Below, piece by piece: positions 1 to 6,181 of a stretch of DNA of 8,122 bases; the first letter of the stretch is position 1; each line of letters starts with the position of its first letter. The DNA comes from Candidatus Uhrbacteria bacterium RIFOXYB12_FULL_58_10. Its GTDB lineage: Bacteria; Patescibacteriota; Patescibacteriia; UBA9934; GWF2-40-263. The stretch lies in NCBI GenBank assembly GCA_943357275.1, contig CALRGL010000050.1, positions 1-8,122 on the forward strand. Direction: 5' to 3'. Below the pieces are notes generated by a model. The model was not told the DNA's origin. It made no database searches and saw nothing but the letters and a program-made list of their open reading frames with translations. The translations under genes and the position numbers were made by a program.

Positions 1-406
1 TGCAAAATTCCTTGAGACAGCAGAAAAAACAATGATTCGTATCAGTGGACAAAAGCCCGTCTCAACAAAATCTCGAAAATCTATTGCAGGTTTCAAGATT
101 CGTGAAGGATTGGTTATTGGAATGAAAGTAACCTTGCGTGGAACACGTATGTGGAACTTTCTAGAAAAACTTTTGCGTGTAACATTGCCACGTGTACGAG
201 ATTTCCGTGGACTTTCACCAAAAGCATTCGACGGACGTGGAAATTACTCCATCGGTTTCAAAGAACACATTGCTTTCCCAGAGATCAGTAGCGATGAAAT
301 CGAAGTCATCCACGGATTGCAAGTAACAATTAGTACGTCTGCAAAGACAGATGAAGAAGCAGCTGGACTGCTTGCTCATCTCGGACTCCCAATCAAGAAC
401 AATTAA
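1..406 (+). CDS. rplE: 50S ribosomal protein L5 (uL5), 5' end cut off by the window
   Basis: L5 binds 5S rRNA and helps form the central protuberance of the large subunit. The reading frame is open from base 2, upstream of the first in-frame ATG at 32, so the gene enters from the left. The 134 visible residues cover most of a protein usually near 180 residues; about 45-50 N-terminal residues are missing. Family motifs are clear: ISGQKP followed by a KSRKSIAGFKIREG segment, then VTLRG-RMW, RVRDFRGLSPKAFDGRGNY and FPEI. The C-terminus DEEAAGLLAHLGLPIKNN is also typical. It ends in TAA, two bases before rpsN, in the standard spc operon order. The ATG at 32 is an internal methionine, not the start, because homologous sequence continues upstream of it. 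Identity is secure. Confidence 0.97.
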   Translation, partial: AKFLETAEKTMIRISGQKPVSTKSRKSIAGFKIREGLVIGMKVTLRGTRMWNFLEKLLRVTLPRVRDFRGLSPKAFDGRGNYSIGFKEHIAFPEISSDEIEVIHGLQVTISTSAKTDEEAAGLLAHLGLPIKNN

Positions 407-408
407 CT

Positions 409-594
409 ATGGCTACCGAAAATCAGATTGCCAAAACAAAAAAGCGACAGAAGTTTTCAACACGCAAAGTCAACCGATGTTGGCGTTGTGGAAGACATCA
501 TGGATATATGCGTGCCTTTGATCTCTGTCGTATTTGTTTTCGGGAACTAGCCAACCAGGGGCAAATTCCAGGTATTCGTAAATCAAGCTGGTAA
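409..594 (+). CDS. rpsN: 30S ribosomal protein S14, zinc-binding short type (uS14, type Z)
   Basis: S14 sits in the head of the small subunit and contacts 16S rRNA near the decoding region. At 61 residues this is the short form that carries a zinc ribbon, unlike the roughly 100-residue zinc-free form of E. coli. The four ligands are visible: C24-x2-C27 and C40-x2-C43, in the context RCWRCGRHHGY and LCRICFRELA. The C-terminus GQIPGIRKSSW is the family signature. The start is the only sensible ATG, two bases after the rplE stop, with T at -1 and no Shine-Dalgarno sequence, which suggests translational coupling to rplE. Its place between rplE and rpsH is the conserved spc order. The symbol rpsZ is used by some annotators for this type. 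Confidence 0.97.
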   Translation: MATENQIAKTKKRQKFSTRKVNRCWRCGRHHGYMRAFDLCRICFRELANQGQIPGIRKSSW

Positions 595-598
595 TTTT

Positions 599-991
599 AT
601 GACCACAGATCCAATTTCTGACATGCTCACACGTATCCGAAACGCTCAGTCTGTAAAGAAGGCTGAGGTGGTCTTGCCATACTCAAAGATCAAGTTTCAT
701 ATTGCAAAAATTCTTGCAAAAGAAGGATATGTGCAAGCCGCTGACGTCGTTGACCAAGCGAAGTTCCCAATGTTAAAGATTGTTTTGAAATATCAAAACA
801 AACGACCAAACATTCAAACAATTGATCGTGTAAGTAAGCCGGGAAGACGTGTTTATGTTAAATCAGGAAATCTTCCTCACGTGCTTTCAGGTATTGGAAT
901 TGCGATCATCTCAACACCAAACGGTTTGATGACGAATCGAGAAGCACGAGCTCGCCATCTTGGAGGAGAAGTAATTTGCGAAATCACCTAA
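599..991 (+). CDS. rpsH: 30S ribosomal protein S8 (uS8)
   Basis: S8 is a primary 16S rRNA binder of the central domain and, in E. coli, the translational repressor of the spc operon. The 130-residue length is normal. The N-terminus TDPISDMLTRIRNA and the C-terminal signature are both canonical: GIGIAIISTPNGLMTNREAR, then HLGGEVICEIT. The start lies 4 nt after the rpsN stop in a T-rich gap (TTTT) with no Shine-Dalgarno match. The E. coli S8 autoregulatory site is near the start of rplE, which lies outside this window, so feedback control cannot be judged here. Function is secure from sequence and context. Confidence 0.97.
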   Translation: MTTDPISDMLTRIRNAQSVKKAEVVLPYSKIKFHIAKILAKEGYVQAADVVDQAKFPMLKIVLKYQNKRPNIQTIDRVSKPGRRVYVKSGNLPHVLSGIGIAIISTPNGLMTNREARARHLGGEVICEIT

Positions 992-995
992 GCGT

Positions 996-1553
996 ATGTC
1001 TCGAGTAGGAAAAAAACCAATTAGTATCCCTTCCGGAGTTGAGGTCGTTATTAACGGCCAAGATGTGAAGGTAAAAGGTCCAAAAGGTGAGTTGCAACAA
1101 GCAGTGCATCCACTTATTCGTGCTACCCTAGTAGAAGAAGATGGATCAAAGACCGTTCTCGTAACGGTTCTAGATGAGAACGATCGCATTCAGAATGCCC
1201 TTTGGGGAACCATGCGAACTCTGGTCTCCAATATGATTGAGGGAGTCAGTGCTGGTTTTTCAAAGAAACTCGAAATCAACGGAGTTGGTTATCGCGTGAA
1301 CGTCAAAGGAAATGTTGTTGTCTTGACCGTAGGATATTCACATGACGTACCGATCGAACTGCCGTCTGGTCTCTCAGCTGTTGCAGAAGCAAACACATTG
1401 ACTATCAGCGGTTTTGATAAACAGCTTGTAGGCGAAATGGCTGCACGCATTCGAAAAGTTCGAAAACCTGAACCATATAAAGGTAAAGGAATTAAATACG
1501 CCGACGAGACTATTCGCCGAAAGGCTGGTAAGGCTCAAAAGTCAGGTGAGTAA
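996..1553 (+). CDS. rplF: 50S ribosomal protein L6 (uL6)
   Basis: L6 binds 23S rRNA near the sarcin-ricin loop and the factor-binding site. The protein has 185 residues, close to the family norm, and shows the two tandem L6 domains. The start SRVGKKPISIPSGVEV is typical, as are the central SKKLEINGVGYRV and the C-terminal signature KVRKPEPYKGKGIKYADE with the following IRRKAGK. The ATG is 4 nt after the rpsH stop; the purine run GGAGGAGAAG inside the end of rpsH lies over 25 nt upstream, too far to be its ribosome binding site. The last codons contain the AGGTGA that serves the next gene, rplR. Confidence 0.97.
   Translation: MSRVGKKPISIPSGVEVVINGQDVKVKGPKGELQQAVHPLIRATLVEEDGSKTVLVTVLDENDRIQNALWGTMRTLVSNMIEGVSAGFSKKLEINGVGYRVNVKGNVVVLTVGYSHDVPIELPSGLSAVAEANTLTISGFDKQLVGEMAARIRKVRKPEPYKGKGIKYADETIRRKAGKAQKSGE
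1544..1549 (+). promoter_or_regulatory. Shine-Dalgarno site for rplR, decides its start
   Basis: AGGTGA lies 5 nt before the ATG at 1555. It matches the AGGUGA part of the full bacterial Shine-Dalgarno consensus, assuming this organism has an ordinary 16S 3' end. It is embedded in the last codons of rplF. It favours ATG 1555 over the in-frame GTG at 1546, which lies inside the site itself. It is the only convincing Shine-Dalgarno sequence at an operon-internal gene in this window. Confidence 0.6.
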
Positions 1554-1554
1554 T

Positions 1555-1911
1555 ATGTCAAAGGCAATCGTCAAAAAAAATAAAGCAGCAAAATTGCGGG
1601 CTCATCGCACACGTGCCCGTCTTCATGGTACAGAAACCTGTCCACGAATGAGCGTGAAGCGAAGTTTGAAACACGTTTACGTACAGCTCATCAATGATGA
1701 CAAAGGTACGACACTTGTTTCAGCATCTGACAAAGACGCGACGTCAAAGGGAAAATCTGTAGAGGTTGCTCTTGAGGTCGGTCAATTGGTTGGTGAGAAA
1801 GCTTTGAAAGCTGGAATAACATCGGTTGTATTTGATCGAGGTTCCTATAAATTTCACGGCCGTGTCGCAGCAATAGCTGAAGGCGCACGCAAGGCTGGTC
1901 TTGTTTTCTAA
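1555..1911 (+). CDS. rplR: 50S ribosomal protein L18 (uL18)
   Basis: L18 binds 5S rRNA together with L5 and anchors it in the central protuberance. The 118-residue form starting at ATG 1555 has the expected layout. A basic N-terminus (KKNKAAKLRAHRTRARLHG) is followed by PRMSVKRSLKHVYVQLINDD, then ALKAGITSVVFDRG. The C-terminal hallmark is YKFHGRVAAIAEGARKAGL. An upstream GTG at 1546 would add three residues and overlap rplF. ATG 1555 is preferred because it has a well-spaced AGGTGA, begins 1 nt after the rplF stop, and has T at -1 like its neighbours. The gene ends in TAA one base before rpsE. Confidence 0.96.
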   Translation: MSKAIVKKNKAAKLRAHRTRARLHGTETCPRMSVKRSLKHVYVQLINDDKGTTLVSASDKDATSKGKSVEVALEVGQLVGEKALKAGITSVVFDRGSYKFHGRVAAIAEGARKAGLVF

Positions 1912-1912
1912 T

Positions 1913-2542
1913 ATGAGCGAACCAACAAAGACAATTGAAAAGAAAGCCCCTGGATCAGCGAGTCACGGAACTCGACCTCCACGTGGTGACAAACGAGATG
2001 GAAACCGTGATCAAAAAGGCAAAGGCCGAGGTCGTGGTGATCATCGAGATCGAGAACCACAAGAATTTGAACAAAAGATTCTTGAACTCGCTCGTGTTAC
2101 ACGTGTGACTTCTGGTGGAAAACGAATGTCCTTTCGATGTGCCCTCATTATTGGGGACAAAAAAGGCCGTGTTGGATTTGGTATTGCAAAAGGTGGTGAC
2201 GTTCAGCTTGCTATTGCGAAAGCATTGCATCAAGCAAAAAAGAACGTGATTCGTGTACCATTGGTAAACGAAACAATTCCACACCCAGTTTGGATCAAGA
2301 ACGGATCTGCTCTTATCATGATCAAGCCAGCTCCAAAGGGAACTGGGCTTAAATCTGGTGGCGCTGTTCGTATGGTGCTTGAATTCGCTGGAGTACCAAA
2401 CGCGGTTACAAAAATCATGAACTCAAGCAACAAAATTAACATCGCTCGTGCAACCTTTGAGGCTATTAAAGAATTGCGCGTTGTCGAAGTAAAAACCGAA
2501 TCAAAAGAAAAGAAACCAGTTGAAGCTCCTGTTCAACAATAA
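1913..2542 (+). CDS. rpsE: 30S ribosomal protein S5 (uS5) with long charged N-terminal extension
   Basis: S5 lies on the solvent side of the small subunit and helps control decoding accuracy and the mRNA entry helicase region. The core starts near residue 50: EFEQKILELARVTRVTSGGKR, then the double-stranded RNA-binding part around RCALIIGDKKGRVGFGIAKG. The second domain carries GTGLKSGGAVRMVLEFAGV and a SSNKINIARATFEAIKEL segment. At 209 residues it is longer than the usual 160-170. Residues about 20-49 form an extension rich in Gly, Arg, Lys and Asp, and the C-terminus ends in a Lys/Glu/Pro/Gln tail. ATG 1913 is chosen over an in-frame TTG at 1901 inside rplR. There is no Shine-Dalgarno sequence. 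The gene that normally follows, rpmD, is absent. Confidence 0.96.
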   Translation: MSEPTKTIEKKAPGSASHGTRPPRGDKRDGNRDQKGKGRGRGDHRDREPQEFEQKILELARVTRVTSGGKRMSFRCALIIGDKKGRVGFGIAKGGDVQLAIAKALHQAKKNVIRVPLVNETIPHPVWIKNGSALIMIKPAPKGTGLKSGGAVRMVLEFAGVPNAVTKIMNSSNKINIARATFEAIKELRVVEVKTESKEKKPVEAPVQQ

Positions 2543-2569
2543 CAAGCATTCGAAACGAAGAACTTATCT

Positions 2570-3019
2570 ATGTCATTAACACTCCACAACATTCACCCAA
2601 GTAAGGGTTCTAAGAAGTCCAAGAAGCGTCTAGGACGTGGTTTGGCTTCAAAAGGAAGTTACGCTGGACGTGGTGTAAAAGGACAACGAGCTCGATCCGG
2701 AGTCTCTGGTCTCAAGCTTCGTGGTCTTCGTCAGAACATGCTTGCAACACCAAAGTTGCGTGGATTTAAAAGTCCTATTCCACGTCTCGTAGTTGTAAAT
2801 CTTTCTGATTTAAATACAGCCTTTGGTGATGGTGCAAAAGTATCTCCAAAACTTCTCTTGAAGAAAGGTTTGGTTCAAGATATTTCAACTGGTGTAAAGA
2901 TTTTAGCTAAAGGAAAAATCACTGTTAAGTTAACAGTAACTGACTGCAAAGTTTCTGCTTCTGCAAAAGAACAAATTGAAGCAGCAGGTGGAACCGTTGT
3001 AGAGTCAAAGAGCAAGTAA
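2570..3019 (+). CDS. rplO: 50S ribosomal protein L15 (uL15), divergent central segment
   Basis: L15 is a late-assembly protein of the large subunit whose long basic N-terminal arm threads into 23S rRNA. The 149-residue length is normal. The arm is typical: LHNIHPSKGSKKSKKRLGRG, then a Gly/Arg/Lys-rich stretch with GRGVKGQRARSG. The globular domain ends in ILAKGKITVKLTVT and AKEQIEAAGGTV, as expected. The middle differs from textbook L15: where most bacteria have a GFEGGQ-P-RR-PK segment, this protein has LRGLRQNMLATPKLRGFKS. The start ATG is 27 nt after rpsE with T at -1 and no Shine-Dalgarno sequence. Position between rpsE and secY fits the spc operon. Confidence 0.95.
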   Translation: MSLTLHNIHPSKGSKKSKKRLGRGLASKGSYAGRGVKGQRARSGVSGLKLRGLRQNMLATPKLRGFKSPIPRLVVVNLSDLNTAFGDGAKVSPKLLLKKGLVQDISTGVKILAKGKITVKLTVTDCKVSASAKEQIEAAGGTVVESKSK

Positions 3020-3028
3020 ACATGCATT

Positions 3029-4291
3029 ATGGAAGCGCTCATTCGCATCTTCAAAATCAAAGACGTACGCAATAGCATCTTTTTCGTGCTCGCGATGCTA
3101 ATTGTGTTTCGAATTTCTGCTCATATTCCAGTTCCGGGTGTTGATGCAGCTGCACTTACAAAAATTTTTGATGGAAATCAATTGTTCGGACTCATGAATA
3201 TTTTTTCAGGAGGTACGTTGCAAAGTTTTTCCATTGTTGCAATGGGTGTTGCACCTTACATTACTTCCTCTATCATCTTCCAGCTTCTTGGAATGATTGT
3301 TCCTCAGCTTGAAGAGATGCAAAAGGAAGAACAAGGAAAACAAAAAATTACTCAATGGACACGACTTGCGACCATTCCACTTGGACTCATTCAGGCATAC
3401 GGACTTATCATTCTTCTTTCTCAGAAAGGTTCTATCTTTCAATCATCAAGTTTAACTACGCTCATCTTCGCCATGATTAGCATGACGGCTGGAACGGTTT
3501 TCTTGATGTGGATTGGAGAAATGATTTCAGAAAAGAATATTGGAAACGGTATTTCTGTGTTGATTACAGCGGGAATTATTTCTGGTCTTCCAACGTTTCT
3601 TTCACAAAGTTTGTCCGTCTATGATAAGTCACAACTTATCACGATGATTCTCTTTGTTGCGATTGTGTTGGTTACCATTATGAGTGTTGTTGTGATGAAT
3701 GAAGCTCAGCGAAATGTCCCCGTTCAATATACACGGCATGTGCGAGGTTCAAAGCTCTCTGGAGCAGTGACTTCTCATATTCCTCTTCGTTTGAACATGG
3801 GTGGGGTGATTCCAATTATCTTCGCTATTTCTATTATCTTGTTTCCTACCGTGCTTGCGCAGTTTTTCTTAAATGCTCGAACAGAGTTTTTGAGAAATGC
3901 AGCAACATGGACATTGCAGGTCTTCCAAAATCAAGTATTTTACGGAATTACGTACTTTGCAATGGTTTTCTTCTTTACCTACTTCTATACGGCGGTTATT
4001 TTCCATCCAGATCAAGTTGCAGAAAATATCCAAAAGCAAGGTGGTTTCATTCCTGGTATCCGACCTGGTAAAAACACCTCGGATTATCTCGGTTGGGTAA
4101 CCAATCGTTTGTTGCTTGCTGGTTCATCGTTCTTGGCAATTATTGCTGTGTTGCCACTTCTTGTGCAATTTTTCACAGGAAATGCAAGCTTGGTGATTGG
4201 TGGAACATCTATTCTCATTATCGTGGCGGTTGTGATCGATATGGTTAAACAAATCGAGGCACAAGTGACAATGCGAGAATACGAAATTTAA
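3029..4291 (+). CDS. secY: Preprotein translocase subunit SecY
   Basis: SecY is the protein-conducting channel of the Sec translocon in the inner membrane; it works with SecE and with SecA or the ribosome. The 420-residue length is usual. About ten hydrophobic segments can be read: roughly 15-33, 66-87, 112-131, 142-165, 173-194, 204-223, 262-282, 307-327, 365-385 and 388-405. Family landmarks are ISAHIPVPGVD after segment 1, FSGGTLQ-FSIVAMGVAPYITSSII in the plug and second helix, HIPLRLN from residue 250, and the cytosolic loop GFIPGIRPG with PGIRPG at 342-347. Ligands for SecA or the ribosome lie in these loops in known homologues. The start ATG is 9 nt after rplO; another ATG at 3022 is out of frame. 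A terminator follows directly. Confidence 0.98.
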   Translation: MEALIRIFKIKDVRNSIFFVLAMLIVFRISAHIPVPGVDAAALTKIFDGNQLFGLMNIFSGGTLQSFSIVAMGVAPYITSSIIFQLLGMIVPQLEEMQKEEQGKQKITQWTRLATIPLGLIQAYGLIILLSQKGSIFQSSSLTTLIFAMISMTAGTVFLMWIGEMISEKNIGNGISVLITAGIISGLPTFLSQSLSVYDKSQLITMILFVAIVLVTIMSVVVMNEAQRNVPVQYTRHVRGSKLSGAVTSHIPLRLNMGGVIPIIFAISIILFPTVLAQFFLNARTEFLRNAATWTLQVFQNQVFYGITYFAMVFFFTYFYTAVIFHPDQVAENIQKQGGFIPGIRPGKNTSDYLGWVTNRLLLAGSSFLAIIAVLPLLVQFFTGNASLVIGGTSILIIVAVVIDMVKQIEAQVTMREYEI

Positions 4292-4295
4292 TTAG

Positions 4296-4325
4296 AAAAA
4301 CGAGGCCTACAAGTCTCGTTTTTTT
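4296..4325 (+). terminator. Intrinsic terminator at the end of the spc operon, after secY
   Basis: The left arm AAAAACGAGGC (4296-4306) can pair with GTCTCGTTTTT (4313-4323) around a six-base loop (4307-4312), with one G-T wobble. The core is ACGAG/CTCGT. Seven T residues (4319-4325) follow and overlap the right arm. It starts 4 nt after the secY stop codon and lies just before a predicted promoter, so it separates the ribosomal operon from adk. Confidence 0.85.
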
Positions 4326-4342
4326 CATTGCAAGGTTATCCC

Positions 4343-4370
4343 TCGACGTTTCGGTTTTATTTGTTATACT
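4343..4370 (+). promoter_or_regulatory. Predicted sigma70-type promoter for adk-map-ruvX-recO
   Basis: The -10 element TATACT (4365-4370) matches consensus at 5 of 6 positions and is preceded by TG one base upstream, an extended -10. A weaker -35, TCGACG (4343-4348), sits 16 nt upstream. Transcription would begin near 4377, only about three bases before the adk ATG at 4380, so the mRNA is probably leaderless. The site lies between a terminator and a gene, where a promoter is needed. Confidence 0.7.
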
Positions 4371-4379
4371 GCGATTCGT

Positions 4380-5009
4380 ATGGATGAACAATTCAAAATA
4401 TTAATCATGGGTCCCCAAGGGAGTGGTAAAGGAACACAGGGTGCATTGTTATCAAAAGAGTTCGATATTTCGGTGTTTGGTGCTGGTCAGTTAATTCGTG
4501 AGGAAATTGCAAGTGGTTCTGAATTTGGTCAGAAGTTGCATGATATCGTATTGTCAGGAGATCTTGTCTCGGACGTTGATGCTGCAGAATTACTTAAACG
4601 ACGTTTAGGAAAATCGGATACGCATAATGGATATCTTCTTGATGGGTATCCTCGAAATTTGGGGCAAATGGCAAAGTTTAATTTTGATAAACCAACCCAT
4701 GTTATTGTTATTGAAATTCCAAAAGAGGAATCTCTTAAACGACTTGGTGGACGGCTAACGTGTCGTCCTTGTGACAACATTACAAGCACTGTTCTTGCTG
4801 TGAAGGCAGGTGATCCTTGTCCGTGTGGTGGTCTTTGGTATCAGCGTGAAGATGATACACCAGAGGCAATTGAGCATCGACTGAGTATTTACGAACATGA
4901 TACAGCACCTGTTATTGCTGAATATGAGAAGTTGGGGATCGTTCGTCGAGTAGATGGTGTTGGAACGATTGAAGAAGTTCATGATCGAATCAAACAATTC
5001 TTAAAATAA
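4380..5009 (+). CDS. adk: Adenylate kinase, lineage-divergent form with a cysteine-bearing LID
   Basis: Adenylate kinase converts ATP and AMP to two ADP in the cytoplasm. The 209 residues contain the P-loop GPQGSGKGTQ (11-20), the AMP-side motif LLDGYPRN (86-93), the LID start GGRLTC (123-128) and QREDD (155-159). R167 in EHRLSIYE is also in place. The LID carries four cysteines, C128-x2-C131 and C147-x1-C149, so it is probably a zinc form, though the second pair has one residue between them where C-x2-C is usual. The AMP-site motif normally written S-T-G-D reads G-A-G-Q (34-37), while the following Arg (R40) is kept. secY-adk-map is a standard order, but here adk has its own promoter. UMP/CMP kinase-like specificity is possible but less likely given the location. 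Confidence 0.92.
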   Translation: MDEQFKILIMGPQGSGKGTQGALLSKEFDISVFGAGQLIREEIASGSEFGQKLHDIVLSGDLVSDVDAAELLKRRLGKSDTHNGYLLDGYPRNLGQMAKFNFDKPTHVIVIEIPKEESLKRLGGRLTCRPCDNITSTVLAVKAGDPCPCGGLWYQREDDTPEAIEHRLSIYEHDTAPVIAEYEKLGIVRRVDGVGTIEEVHDRIKQFLK

Positions 5010-5011
5010 GT

Positions 5012-5791
5012 ATGCCTTTTTTCAAGACACAAGAAGAAATTGATGCCATGCGCGAAGGTGGGCATTTGCTTAGTCGTGCCTTGAAAGCGGCTGTTGAAGC
5101 TGTAAAACCCGGTGTTGATATTCGAGATTTGGACAAGATTGGCGAGCAAGTCATCGTAGAGAGTGGTGGAACCCCCTCGTTTAAGGGGTATCAATCTGAC
5201 CCATCAGATACACCTTTTCCAAGTACCATTTGTATCAGTATTAATGAGGAGGTTGTTCATGGTCGTGGAGATCGTGAAATTCTCTTGAAAGAAGGGGATA
5301 TTGTTGGGCTTGATATTGGTTGCTGGTTTAAAGGGGTTTGCACAGATATGGCTGTTACCGTTGCGGTTGGAACCGTTTCCAAAGAAGCTCAGGATCTTAT
5401 GGAGGCCACAAAAGCATCTCTCTATAAAGCTGTTGAAGTTGCTGTTGTTGGAAATTGTGTGAAAGATATCGGACAGGCTGTCGAATCCGTCATTAAACCT
5501 TGTGGATACGGCATTGTCCGTGCGCTTGTTGGACACGGTGTAGGACATGCCGTTCATGAGGCACCTCACGTTCCAAATTTTACGTCTCACGCGCAACCTT
5601 ATGTAGAGTTGCAAGATGGAATGTGTCTTGCGATTGAACCAATGATTGGAATGGGAGGGGATTACCGAGTTGAAACAGCTGAGGATGGTTGGGCAGTGAT
5701 TATGAAAGATCGTTCACTTGCAGCACATTTTGAAGTAACGATTGCTATTACAGACAAGGGAACAGAAATTTTAACTCCTCTTCCTGTATGA
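5012..5791 (+). CDS. map: Type I methionine aminopeptidase
   Basis: MetAP removes the initiator methionine from new proteins when the second residue is small, after deformylation; it is a cytosolic dinuclear metalloenzyme. The 259-residue length and lack of an N-terminal zinc-finger extension fit the simple bacterial type I form. All five metal ligands can be assigned: D101, D112, H175, E209 and E241. H83 (VVHG) and H182 (HEAPHVPN) match the conserved substrate-site histidines. The pita-bread fold signatures GDIVGLDIG, LVGHGVGHAVHEAPHVPN and MCLAIEPMI are present. Where E. coli has Glu-His after the last ligand, this protein has Glu-Val (EVTIAIT). The start lies 2 nt after adk; the TGA stop overlaps the ruvX start as ATGA, pointing to translational coupling. 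Confidence 0.97.
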   Translation: MPFFKTQEEIDAMREGGHLLSRALKAAVEAVKPGVDIRDLDKIGEQVIVESGGTPSFKGYQSDPSDTPFPSTICISINEEVVHGRGDREILLKEGDIVGLDIGCWFKGVCTDMAVTVAVGTVSKEAQDLMEATKASLYKAVEVAVVGNCVKDIGQAVESVIKPCGYGIVRALVGHGVGHAVHEAPHVPNFTSHAQPYVELQDGMCLAIEPMIGMGGDYRVETAEDGWAVIMKDRSLAAHFEVTIAITDKGTEILTPLPV

Positions 5792-6180
5792 GAATTTTAG
5801 GAATTGATTACGGAACGAAGAAAATTGGTTTAGCGTTTGGAGATAGTGTTGTAGGCGTTGCCGTCCCGTTGGACGTTGTGCCAAACGCTGGTCAACAAAC
5901 TATTGATGTCTTTGCGAAGAAGGTTCAGGTTGAAGATATTGATGCGATCGTTGTTGGTGTACCGCTTTCTCAGGGAGAACATCACAGTTCAGTTCAGCTT
6001 GATAAGACACGTGCGTTTATTGAAGCGTTGAAACAAGTTGTAAAGGTTCCGATTCACGAAGTGGACGAAGCTTACACAACTTCTGAAAGTATTCGTTTGC
6101 AAAAAGAAGAAGGTTCTCAAGCGGGAGAAGATGCTCTTGCAGCCATGCTGATTGTTCAAGCGTTTATTGATCATTTGTAG
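5788..6180 (+). CDS. ruvX: Putative pre-16S rRNA nuclease / Holliday junction resolvase-like protein RuvX (YqgF family)
   Basis: YqgF/RuvX proteins have an RNase H-like fold. In E. coli the protein is implicated in 16S rRNA 5'-end maturation; a Holliday junction role was proposed from structure. The 130 residues show the family blocks: ILGIDYGTKKIGLAFGD at the N-terminus with acidic D7, IVVGVPLS (55-61), VDEAYTTSES (92-101) and EDALAAMLIVQAFI (114-127) with D115. The third block is usually D-E-R-L/F-T/S-T; the Arg is replaced by Ala95 here. The ATG overlaps the map stop (ATGA) with no Shine-Dalgarno sequence, so it is likely translated by coupling. It ends in TAG one base before recO. Family assignment is firm; the precise substrate is not shown by the sequence. 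Confidence 0.93.
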   Translation: MRILGIDYGTKKIGLAFGDSVVGVAVPLDVVPNAGQQTIDVFAKKVQVEDIDAIVVGVPLSQGEHHSSVQLDKTRAFIEALKQVVKVPIHEVDEAYTTSESIRLQKEEGSQAGEDALAAMLIVQAFIDHL

Positions 6181-6181
6181 T

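Noticed and set aside
911..1189. Minus-strand open frame across the rpsH-rplF junction
   Set aside because: Shadow of two conserved ribosomal-protein genes with no motif of its own; the same applies to minus-strand frames at 1691-1888, 1955-2284, 2230-2442 and 7077-7319.
1546..1548. GTG as the rplR start
   Set aside because: It lies inside the Shine-Dalgarno site and overlaps rplF; ATG 1555 has correct spacing and gives the usual protein length.
3897..4100. 67-codon plus-strand frame inside secY
   Set aside because: It lies wholly within secY in another frame and shows no known protein features.
4292..4379. Possible small gene or riboswitch between secY and adk
   Set aside because: The 88 nt are fully explained by a terminator and a promoter; no ORF or larger fold fits.
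5204..5614. 136-codon open frame on the minus strand inside map
   Set aside because: It is antisense to a fully supported MetAP, has low-complexity content typical of a shadow frame, and has no recognisable domain.
5789..5791. TGA at the end of map as a possible glycine codon (code 25)
   Set aside because: Reading through adds only two residues before a TAG, while map already ends at the normal place and ruvX starts there.
6152..6154. TTG as the recO start
   Set aside because: It would add ten residues read from within ruvX with no family support; ATG 6182 directly follows the ruvX stop.
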